From: an uncultured Ruminococcus sp.
Lineage (GTDB): Bacteria; Bacillota; Clostridia; Oscillospirales; Ruminococcaceae
Direction: 5' to 3'
Length of the DNA: 15,408 bases
NCBI RefSeq assembly: GCF_937915125.1
Contig: NZ_CALDMP010000037.1
Location: forward strand, 1 to 15,408
Positions within the stretch are counted from its first letter, which is position 1, and every line of letters begins with the position of its first letter. The notes below the pieces were generated by a model. That model made no database searches. It saw only the letters and a program-made list of their open reading frames with translations, and had not been told where the DNA came from. Below are positions 8,192 to 14,133 of this stretch, piece by piece. The position numbers and the translations under genes were made by a program.

Positions 8192-8222
8192 AAAAAAAAC
8201 AGTGCAGATTTCAACCTGCACT
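8192..8222 (-). terminator. Terminator of the channel gene
   Basis: A 7-bp stem AGTGCAG/CTGCACT (8201-8207 with 8216-8222, 8-nt loop) is followed on the minus strand by G and eight Ts (8199-8192). It ends the channel transcript before the operator and promoter of the surface-protein operon. Confidence 0.8.
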
Positions 8223-8332
8223 ATAGCTTGTCAAAAGCGATTGATAGAACGAATCGTTGGTTCAAAAGGGTTGATTAGCCCTCTGGTGGGGGGGGATCCC
8301 AAACTTTTTTTACGAGCTGAACCTTATTATGA

Positions 8333-8746
8333 TTATAAAATATTTTTAATTTGACTTGATAGTGACTGAAGTTCTTCTTTGGAAAGTTTATCCAGATTTT
8401 CTAATTTATCTAGAGCCGCAGCCTTACTTGCCTTATACTGCATTGAAACAACATCGTTATTAAATGCTACCACTACACCAGTAACAATAGCAACAACGAA
8501 TATGGTTAAAACCGACAGAAAAACGGTTAATATTCTGCCAATAAAAGTGGTTGCTATAATATCACCAAAACCTATTGTAGAAAATACCGTAAAGCAATAC
8601 CACAATGAATCACCATAGGTTTCTATTGATGGCTCAATAAGCCAGAGAATCAATGCGTCCGCAAAAAAGAAAAGCAAATATGAAATTATAATTTGATTTG
8701 CTTTTGTGCGTTTAAGTACACCTTTTAAAAGTCTTAATTTTTTCAT
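8333..8746 (-). CDS. Two-TM potassium channel-like protein
   Basis: This gives 137 residues from the ATG at 8746. Counting from the longer start at 8761 (142 residues), TM1 is about 24-44, a pore loop follows with the selectivity filter TIGFGD at 62-67, TM2 is about 73-99, and a charged helical tail occupies 104-140. This is the Ion_trans_2 layout of KcsA-like tetrameric potassium channels. There is no RCK/TrkA-N ligand-binding domain, so it is minimal. Three in-frame ATGs exist (8761, 8752, 8746). I prefer 8746 because a GGGA stretch precedes it at usable spacing and the protein then starts MKKLRLLKG, whereas 8761 has no Shine-Dalgarno and leaves only about 9 nt of leader after the likely transcription start. 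The gene is monocistronic, with its own terminator. Its role in the locus is unclear and it may be unrelated to its neighbours. Confidence 0.85.
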   Translation of the reverse strand: MKKLRLLKGVLKRTKANQIIISYLLFFFADALILWLIEPSIETYGDSLWYCFTVFSTIGFGDIIATTFIGRILTVFLSVLTIFVVAIVTGVVVAFNNDVVSMQYKASKAAALDKLENLDKLSKEELQSLSSQIKNIL

Positions 8747-8776
8747 AGCCATACATCCCATATCATTTTTTATATG

Positions 8777-8782
8777 ATTATA
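8777..8782 (-). promoter_or_regulatory. Extended -10 box of the channel gene
   Basis: On the minus strand the sequence reads TTTGATATAAT, an extended -10 (TGnTATAAT), with the hexamer at 8777-8782. MITE 2 begins only 5 nt upstream at 8788, so any native -35 has been replaced by the end of the element. No good -35 is seen at 16-18 nt, and the extended -10 may carry activity alone. Confidence 0.55.
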
Positions 8783-8787
8783 TCAAA

Positions 8788-8959
8788 GGCAATACCGCAC
8801 AAAGATTGTGCGTCAGATGCGCCGTCAGATTTTTCGTCAGATGAAACAAAAAGCGCAGTGAATACTTTTTGTATTCACGAGCATTTTTGTGAAATATGAC
8901 GGAAAATATGCAAGCATATGACGTGCAAAGCCGTCAGGCGCTCTTTGTGCGGTGTTGCC
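8788..8959. mobile_element. MITE 2 (172 bp), bidirectional hairpin
   Basis: The ends are GGCAATACCGCACAAAGA and its inverted complement with a single mismatch over 18 bp. The flanks carry a 4-bp target duplication CAAA (8784-8787 and 8960-8963). There is no coding sequence. Inside are three direct copies of CGTCAGAT with an exact 12-bp period (8811, 8823, 8835), near-inverted copies ATATGACG (8894, 8916), and a central 8-bp hairpin (8858-8865 with 8871-8878, five-T loop). T tracts lie close to both sides of that hairpin, so the element may terminate transcription in both directions between the regulator and the channel gene. Confidence 0.85.
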
Positions 8960-9004
8960 CAAAGACAAATAAACTCATCGAGAAATATGCGGGCAAATCA
9001 GGAT

Positions 9005-9817
9005 TTAGCTTGTGGATTTCAGAGTTAGCGCTAATGTTTTTCCTAAATATAGTTTTAACGCCTGCTGCGCTTCACTGCTGCTTTCCATGTATTCAATTTC
9101 ATCAATATTAAACAAAATACAGCCGCAATGCCCTTTGAAAGTCGGAAAGCAGATTACTTTCAGATAGGTATCAATTTCAGGACTGAAATCAATCAGTTCA
9201 ATGGTTTCATTGTATAGTGCTGTGCGCTCGTAGCCTTTCAGCCATTTTGAATCCATATTACTGAACAGACTGCCGAAAGAATTTCCTATAAGCTTATCAA
9301 GCGGCAGCTTCTCAAGCTTTGACAAAGCGGCGTTACCGTATCTAAAAATCCAGTCAATCGCATGTTTTTCCTCATTAAAAACCATCTCAATATCCGTAAA
9401 GGCAAAGGGTAAATTGTCAAAGCTGCTGTAATGCCTGGAATATTCCTCTTCCGTTTCGGGAATACCGCTATTGTTAAAACTTTCGATAATTCTCTTTTGC
9501 TTCAAATGAAGCTGTTCGATTATCTGTCGTTTTTTTCGTATCGTGTACTCAAGAGATTCCCCGTTACTGAGATTAATTTTGTCTGTGATGTTGTGTATTG
9601 CCATTGCAGACACAAGACATCCCCTGTGTACCTTTATAAAGCCATCTCCAAGCTCTTTTTCAAGTTGAAGCAAGGATATATTCGTATCATAAATTTTATT
9701 GCCTAAAACATGAATGTTTGACTTTTTGCCTGTTACTATAATATATAAAATCGAACTTACGGAAAGCACAATCGATTTTCTGTTTGAAATTATTGTGATA
9801 TGCTTTGTTTCTTGCAT
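9005..9817 (-). CDS. LytTR-PAS transcriptional regulator
   Basis: A 270-residue regulator. Residues 1-105 are a LytTR DNA-binding domain, with strand-rich segments, SSILYIIVTGKKSNIHVL (21-38) and the signature FIKVHRGCLVS (60-70). A helical linker follows (about 95-115). Residues 130-240 form a PAS-like domain: NLPFAFTDIEMVFNE, a WIFRYGNAAL segment, a KLIGNSFGSLF segment and an ending with strands VICFPTFKGHCGCILFNIDE. Most LytTR response regulators have a receiver first and LytTR last. Here the order is reversed and no receiver or membrane segment is present, so it probably responds to a cytoplasmic signal without a histidine kinase. The start at 9817 follows AGAGG by 8 nt. The in-frame ATG at 9853 lacks a Shine-Dalgarno and was rejected. 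The gene is divergent from the lipoprotein/alkylsulfatase operon and lies just downstream, in transcription terms, of a structured leader. Confidence 0.88.
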   Translation of the reverse strand: MQETKHITIISNRKSIVLSVSSILYIIVTGKKSNIHVLGNKIYDTNISLLQLEKELGDGFIKVHRGCLVSAMAIHNITDKINLSNGESLEYTIRKKRQIIEQLHLKQKRIIESFNNSGIPETEEEYSRHYSSFDNLPFAFTDIEMVFNEEKHAIDWIFRYGNAALSKLEKLPLDKLIGNSFGSLFSNMDSKWLKGYERTALYNETIELIDFSPEIDTYLKVICFPTFKGHCGCILFNIDEIEYMESSSEAQQALKLYLGKTLALTLKSTS

Positions 9818-9855
9818 TTTAAAAACCTCTTTCACATGAAAAGGATAAATCACTT

Positions 9856-9913
9856 ATATGAAAGTCGCATCAAAATATCAGATAAATCTTTAGCTCCTCA
9901 TCTGCTTTCATAT
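9856..9913 (-). repeat. Inverted repeat in the regulator's 5' leader
   Basis: ATATGAAAG at 9856-9864 pairs perfectly with CTTTCATAT at 9905-9913. A nested pair CAGAT/ATCTG (9879-9883 with 9900-9904) sits inside. This lies in the leader about 40-95 nt before the ATG at 9817. It could be a leader RNA fold or a protein-binding site. It resembles no riboswitch I know. Confidence 0.45.
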
Positions 9914-9917
9914 TTTT

Positions 9918-9923
9918 ATTATA
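9918..9923 (-). promoter_or_regulatory. Secondary extended -10 for the regulator gene
   Basis: On the minus strand TTGATATAAT ends in a perfect -10 hexamer preceded by TGA (extended -10). It abuts the inner end of the MITE remnant at 9928, and no good -35 is seen. It could be the original or an additional promoter of the regulator gene. Confidence 0.4.
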
Positions 9924-9927
9924 TCAA

Positions 9928-9988
9928 GGTCACCTCTAAAAACCCGCTCACCTGTCATCTGGGGAGCGCTGTGATTTTTTTAGTGTAC
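9928..9988. mobile_element. MITE 1-family remnant in regulator leader
   Basis: The left end GGTCACCTCTAAAAACCCGC (9928-9947) is nearly identical to the inverted right end of element 1 (8076-8095). The segment folds as CGCTCACC/GGGGAGCG around 8 nt, and a degenerate right end (GATTTTTTTAGTGTAC) finishes near 9988. No clear target duplication is seen. At about 61 bp it looks like an internally deleted copy, or a structured leader derived from one. The predicted regulator transcription start falls at its right edge. Confidence 0.55.
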
Positions 9989-9995
9989 ATAAGTA

Positions 9996-10024
9996 AGTAT
10001 ACACGATTATCATTCTTTTGTCAA
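9996..10024 (-). promoter_or_regulatory. Sigma-A promoter of the LytTR-PAS gene
   Basis: On the minus strand the consensus -35 TTGACA (10019-10024) is followed after a 17-nt spacer by TATACT (9996-10001). Transcription would start near 9989, giving a leader of about 170 nt that includes the MITE remnant and the inverted repeat at 9856-9913. Confidence 0.8.
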
Positions 10025-10048
10025 TTCTGTAATATCACTCAGGGAAAA

Positions 10049-10079
10049 ATGTCGTTTCGTTCCTGTTTCATGTCGATTC
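10049..10079 (+). promoter_or_regulatory. Candidate LytTR-type operator, paired direct repeats
   Basis: ATGTCGTTTC (10049-10058) and ATGTCGATTC (10070-10079) match at 9 of 10 bases and are exactly 21 bp apart start to start, two helical turns. The second starts 22 bp before the -35 at 10092. The pair also lies 25-55 bp upstream of the regulator's own divergent -35, so autoregulation is possible. The pair mirrors the repeats at 8144-8174. Confidence 0.65.
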
Positions 10080-10091
10080 AGCGCAAGTTTA

Positions 10092-10120
10092 TTGACCTGA
10101 TCAGCTTTGTATGATATACT
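10092..10120 (+). promoter_or_regulatory. Sigma-A promoter of the lipoprotein/alkylsulfatase operon
   Basis: TTGACC (10092-10097), a 17-nt spacer and TATACT (10115-10120) make a strong promoter. The start would be near 10127, about 60 nt before the ATG at 10189. Confidence 0.85.
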
Positions 10121-10188
10121 ATAGATAAAAGCATACATTAATCTAAATCTGATATTATGAATTTTGAAACGAAAGGCTGGAATGAATT

Positions 10189-11802
10189 ATGAGAAAAAAG
10201 TCTATAATGTTAGTGAGTGCTTTGCTTTTGTTTATGCTCTGCAGCTGTTCGTCTGCAAACGAGAAAACCACTGATGTCGGACAGACAGAAAGTGTGACAG
10301 AACAGACAGAAAGTACGACAGCGCAGCAGGAGAAAACTGCACTTTTCGGAGAACCCTCGGATTTCAGGGAGAACATGGAGCAAGGGGATTTCTATGTTCA
10401 GGAAGGCACATTTGGCGAGCTTGATACCATTGAGCTTGCTTCTCAGGGCAAGCTCATAAGCTGCTTTGGTAATAACGCAGGCTCTGTTTACACGGTATTC
10501 TATCTGCCGGCAGCACCGGAGCAGGACTATGCCGTTGGAGATCCCGAACGTGGCTGGGAGGACGAACAGGCAACCCAGTATGACTCTCCGGATATCAAGA
10601 ATCATCCTGCCAATCCATATTTTTCTCCTGCAGGCTGGCAGTATAAATTAAGGGCAGACGAAGCTCTTGTATTGTTTACGGAGCTTCCTCCGGAATGTAA
10701 GTATTATTCGTTTATCAATTATGTGATGTTTACTGAAGAAAAAGAAAACAAGGATTATTCAGCAGAAAAAGGATATTTCCGTGTCGGAAACGAGGAAACA
10801 GGTTATTATCACCCTGTATTCGGTTCTATCGGTTCTTCAGTAAACTCCGAAAATGTCAGATATGCCGGAAACAGTCCATACAGTTCAAAAGCTGTAATTG
10901 TCGTAAGTGCAAATCAGGACGTTACAGATTCCGTTGTCCGGCAGCTTGGTAAAGCAGGCTTTTCGGAAGACGTGATAAACGTTATGACAATTCCCGAAAA
11001 TACATACAGAATGGGTCTTGAACAAGGAAAGGATACTTTTGCATTCTTAGGAAGAATTTCCCAGCCGGTTGATCAGCAGGCTTACGAGAAGTATATTGCG
11101 GAATTAAGTGCAAATTCTACTGTATATCGTGTAACTCCGAAAACAGAGCTCCCGTCATCGCCCTATGAGAACGAAACTCTGACGCCCAGAGGGACAGGCG
11201 AGCATGAAGCGGCTGTTCTTGACAATGTTGAAGAGCATCTTGACGAAATCCGAAATTCCCTCATTGCGCAGTATGGAGATGAGTATGATTACGAAGAACT
11301 GACAAGCGACATTGCCGTGCCCGAAGGATTGACAGCCTACACAAAGGATACCAATGCGCAGGGAGATAATCGTGATACCTCATATCTGATGACCCAGAAT
11401 TTCACGCTTGATTCCGACGAGGACTTTATCGTTGTTTACGGCGTAAATCATACTGCCACGGGAAAAGCGAAATATTCAAATGCGGTTCTCTATGCCCGCC
11501 CGATGCTGAACGGTGTGTGCAGTGTATATGATTCTATGTTCAGCGGAACTGCAAAGAATTATCTTGAGGAAGATTGTGGGGACGCAGACAGCTACTACGT
11601 ATATAAAATGGCACGAACTGAAATGGACGAGAATACAAAGATCATTGAATATTCCACGGGCAATGAAAAAGGTAAATATTACGGTACGGACAACGGAGAT
11701 ACATTGTTGATGGCTTTCCGTGCCTATATGGATGAGACCGGCGTCGGTGCGTCATATTACGAAATCGTTTATGACCGGACAATTGTGTTCCATAAAAAAT
11801 AA
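10189..11802 (+). CDS. Lipoprotein of unknown function, partner of the alkylsulfatase
   Basis: A 537-residue predicted lipoprotein. Residues 1-20 are a basic start, a hydrophobic core and a lipobox-like L-C-S-C with lipidation most likely at Cys20. A Thr/Gln/Glu-rich linker rather like a surface spacer follows to about residue 50. The remainder is acidic and apparently globular, with no further membrane segment. Aromatic-rich stretches include YYSFINYVMF (about 180-190) and a late strand-rich part (about 400-480) with VYGVNHTATGKAKYSNAVLYA. I do not recognise a family and claim no enzymatic motif. The gene is first in an operon, with 19 nt between its stop and the start of the alkylsulfatase, so the two products are probably made together and both sit on the outer face of the membrane. 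It could bind or deliver the sulfatase substrate, but this is inference from context only. Confidence 0.82.
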   Translation: MRKKSIMLVSALLLFMLCSCSSANEKTTDVGQTESVTEQTESTTAQQEKTALFGEPSDFRENMEQGDFYVQEGTFGELDTIELASQGKLISCFGNNAGSVYTVFYLPAAPEQDYAVGDPERGWEDEQATQYDSPDIKNHPANPYFSPAGWQYKLRADEALVLFTELPPECKYYSFINYVMFTEEKENKDYSAEKGYFRVGNEETGYYHPVFGSIGSSVNSENVRYAGNSPYSSKAVIVVSANQDVTDSVVRQLGKAGFSEDVINVMTIPENTYRMGLEQGKDTFAFLGRISQPVDQQAYEKYIAELSANSTVYRVTPKTELPSSPYENETLTPRGTGEHEAAVLDNVEEHLDEIRNSLIAQYGDEYDYEELTSDIAVPEGLTAYTKDTNAQGDNRDTSYLMTQNFTLDSDEDFIVVYGVNHTATGKAKYSNAVLYARPMLNGVCSVYDSMFSGTAKNYLEEDCGDADSYYVYKMARTEMDENTKIIEYSTGNEKGKYYGTDNGDTLLMAFRAYMDETGVGASYYEIVYDRTIVFHKK

Positions 11803-11821
11803 CATAGGGAGTGGTTAGATC

Positions 11822-13828
11822 ATGAAAAAACAGATAGCCTGCGTGCTGAGCACAATAATGGCGTGTGCAATGCTTTGCAGCTGTACCGGAAAAACAGAAC
11901 CGCAGATGAAACCGGCAGAGTCAGATGTCACGTCATTGGGATTGAACGCCGAATCAAAAGAGGCTACACAGTATACCAAGGACGCTAATGACAAGGTATA
12001 TGCGCTGCTTGATTTTGATGACAAGACGGAATACGAAAATGCATCAAAGGGGCTTATCACAAGTCCGGAAAAGCTGGAAATTTACGACGAAAACGGAAAA
12101 CTTGTCTGGAGTCAGGCGGCGTATTCGTTTATCGAGAGTGATTCCCCCGATACTGCAAATCCCAGTCTCTGGAGAAATACACAGTTAAATCATACATACG
12201 GCTTGTTTGAGGTCGCAGATGGAATATACCAGGTACGTGGATATGATATGACAAATATTACATTCGTAAAAGGCGACAGCGGCTGGATCGTTTTCGATCC
12301 ACTGATGACGTCCGAATGTTCTAGGGCGGCTCTTGAGCTTGTGAATGAGAATTTAGGAGAATATCCTATCAAAGCAGTTATTTTCAGCCATTCACACGTC
12401 GATCATTTCGGCGGTATCGAAGGAATTCTAACAGAAGAACAGGTAGAAAAGGAAGAAATCCTGCTTATCGCACCTGAAAACTACGAAGAGTATGTCGTAA
12501 GTGAAAATGTATATGCAGGTACTGCCATGGCAAGAAGAGCAAGTTATCAGTATGGTTCGCTGCTTGAAAAAGGTGAAAAGGGCGCTCTGGGCATTGGTAT
12601 CGGAATGGGACAGTCTAATGGGACGACGGGTTATATTTCGCCAAATACAGATATTACCGAAACAGGACAGGAATTGGAAGTTGACGGCGTAAAAATGGTT
12701 TTTCAGCTCACGCCCGGAACAGAGGCACCTGCAGAAATGAATACCTGGTTTCCGGAGAAAAAGGCGCTTTGGCTGGCAGAAAATTGCACGGGTACACTTC
12801 ATAATCTGTATACCCTGCGCGGAGCTGAGGTCAGAGACGGAAACGCCTGGGCTGAATATTTGATGGAATCCCTTGCACTTTACGGAGAAGATGTTGAAGT
12901 TGTATTTCAATCGCACAACTGGCCACATTGGGGAAATGAAACGATAAACAAATACATTACCGATACTGCCGCGGTATATAAATTTATCAACGATCAGACG
13001 CTTCTTTATATAAACGAAGGCTATACGGAAACAGAGATATCAAATATGCTCGCGCTCCCAGAAGAGCTCGAAAAGGTATGGTATACAAGGCAGTATTACG
13101 GAACAGTTGCACATAATGCAAAGGCTGTTTATGAAAAGTATATGGGCTGGTATGACGCAAACCCTGTACACCTTGCTGAGCTTGAGCCGACGGAACAAGC
13201 AAGGAAATTCGTGGAGTATATGGGAGATCCGGCAGAAATCCTTGAAAAAGCAAAATCAGATTATGATAAGGGAGAGTACCAATGGGTAGCCGAGATTACA
13301 AACATTCTGGTTTATAACGATCCTGACAACATGGATGCGAGATATCTGTGTGCTGATGCTCTCGAACAGTTAGGTTATCAGTCAGAGTCCGGAACATGGC
13401 GGAACGTATATCTTTGCGCAGCGCAGGAGCTGAGATACGGTACAAACACCGATCCGAATACTCGGATTTCCGGAGCAAATATTTCAGACAAAATGACACC
13501 ACCTATGATTTTTGAATTTATGGGAATAAAGGCAGATACAATGGCGATTCAGGATCTCAGCTTTACCGCACAGGTTGAACTGCCCGATATCTCCTATACC
13601 GTTACTGTTAAAAACGGAGTTATTCTTTATCAGGAAGGAATAACAAGCAAATCTCCCGATGTGATATGGAATACAAATACAGCGGGGCTTCTTTCAATCG
13701 CAGAAAACAATAAGGAAGGAATTGAGAAATTTGTTCATCAGGAGGGCGATACGGAATTAACTGATCGTCTTTCCGAGGCAATGACAGATTTCAGCGAATT
13801 TAAGTTTTTTAATATCATTGAGCCGTGA
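11822..13828 (+). CDS. Lipoprotein alkylsulfatase, SdsA1-type metallo-beta-lactamase fold
   Basis: A 668-residue enzyme expected to hydrolyse organic sulfate esters, releasing sulfate and an alcohol, using a two-zinc centre. Residues 1-21 are a lipoprotein signal (L-C-S-C, Cys21). The metallo-beta-lactamase domain runs from about 130 to 370, with SHSHVDHFGG (His190, His192, Asp194, His195), Glu301 in PGTEAPAEMN, Glu320 in WLAENC and His365 in QSHNWPHW. As I recall, the SdsA1 ligands are H169, H171, D173, H174, E280, E299 and H344. All seven are shifted by the same 21 residues here, so the active site looks intact. A helical dimerisation domain follows (about 375-515), then a C-terminal SCP2-like domain (about 545-668) that binds the hydrophobic chain. 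The length fits the family. The Shine-Dalgarno GGGAGTGG lies 7 nt before the ATG. Most studied relatives are secreted or periplasmic enzymes of Proteobacteria, so a membrane-tethered form is notable. The natural substrate is unknown. Confidence 0.93.
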   Translation: MKKQIACVLSTIMACAMLCSCTGKTEPQMKPAESDVTSLGLNAESKEATQYTKDANDKVYALLDFDDKTEYENASKGLITSPEKLEIYDENGKLVWSQAAYSFIESDSPDTANPSLWRNTQLNHTYGLFEVADGIYQVRGYDMTNITFVKGDSGWIVFDPLMTSECSRAALELVNENLGEYPIKAVIFSHSHVDHFGGIEGILTEEQVEKEEILLIAPENYEEYVVSENVYAGTAMARRASYQYGSLLEKGEKGALGIGIGMGQSNGTTGYISPNTDITETGQELEVDGVKMVFQLTPGTEAPAEMNTWFPEKKALWLAENCTGTLHNLYTLRGAEVRDGNAWAEYLMESLALYGEDVEVVFQSHNWPHWGNETINKYITDTAAVYKFINDQTLLYINEGYTETEISNMLALPEELEKVWYTRQYYGTVAHNAKAVYEKYMGWYDANPVHLAELEPTEQARKFVEYMGDPAEILEKAKSDYDKGEYQWVAEITNILVYNDPDNMDARYLCADALEQLGYQSESGTWRNVYLCAAQELRYGTNTDPNTRISGANISDKMTPPMIFEFMGIKADTMAIQDLSFTAQVELPDISYTVTVKNGVILYQEGITSKSPDVIWNTNTAGLLSIAENNKEGIEKFVHQEGDTELTDRLSEAMTDFSEFKFFNIIEP

Positions 13829-13866
13829 GGAGAAATGGGTTTTAAATAATTCTTTTTATCCTATCA

Positions 13867-13906
13867 CTTTGCTTCAGCTTTTATTATACTCTCCCTGGAG
13901 CAAAAG
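13867..13906. repeat. Imperfect hairpin after the alkylsulfatase gene
   Basis: CTTTGCTTCAG (13867-13877) pairs with CTGGAGCAAAAG (13895-13906) with one bulge and one wobble. No U tract follows on the plus strand, so it is not a clear terminator. I found no better terminator in 13829-13978, and the operon's end is unresolved. Confidence 0.35.
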
Positions 13907-14027
13907 AAATTGTTCGAGTTTCCGTTGGAAATGCATCATCAAATCATTTATGATAATATTTATCAGGAATAATCTTTAGGGCACCTCTAATAACCAGGTG
14001 AAAATTCGAAATAGCAACCATAACAAT

Positions 14028-14069
14028 AAAAAACGCCGCTGATTCAGTTGAAAAGCTGAAAAAGCGGCG
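14028..14069 (-). terminator. Terminator after the IS5 transposase
   Basis: Stem CGCCGCT/AGCGGCG (14034-14040 with 14063-14069), with an inner TTCAG/CTGAA pair (14043-14047 with 14056-14060), is followed on the minus strand by six Ts (14033-14028). It is typical for the 3' end of an insertion sequence, keeping transposase transcription from running out of the element. Confidence 0.75.
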
Positions 14070-14097
14070 AATATGCAAGTTTTTTCGTTGCAATTTT

Positions 14098-14119
14098 GCC
14101 CTTTTATCTGCAAAAGGGC
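14098..14119. repeat. 8-bp inverted repeat near the transposase stop
   Basis: GCCCTTTT (14098-14105) pairs with AAAAGGGC (14112-14119) around a 6-nt loop, just past the transposase stop at 14134-14136. No T tract follows on either strand. It may contribute to transcript end structure. Confidence 0.4.
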
Positions 14120-14133
14120 ACAGTTATCCCGTA

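Noticed and set aside
8288..8295. Run of eight G residues, possible phase-variable tract
   Set aside because: It lies between the channel stop (8333) and its terminator, in a 3' untranslated region, not in a coding or promoter spacer. It could also be a sequencing-length artefact.
8811..8842. Three CGTCAGAT repeats as a possible small CRISPR-like array
   Set aside because: Repeats of 8 bp at a 12-bp period are far too short, and they lie inside a MITE with clear ends and target duplication. No cas genes are present.
9818..9853. Longer start (9853) for the LytTR-PAS regulator
   Set aside because: There is no Shine-Dalgarno at that ATG, while AGAGG lies 8 nt before the ATG at 9817, where the LytTR domain begins.
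10210..10605. Minus-strand open frame of 131 codons inside the lipoprotein gene
   Set aside because: It is antisense to a well-supported gene with signal peptide, promoter and ribosome binding site. It has no own signals and looks like a shadow frame.
13867..13906. Hairpin considered as the terminator of the alkylsulfatase operon
   Set aside because: The stem is imperfect and no U tract follows on the plus strand, so it was left as an unassigned repeat.
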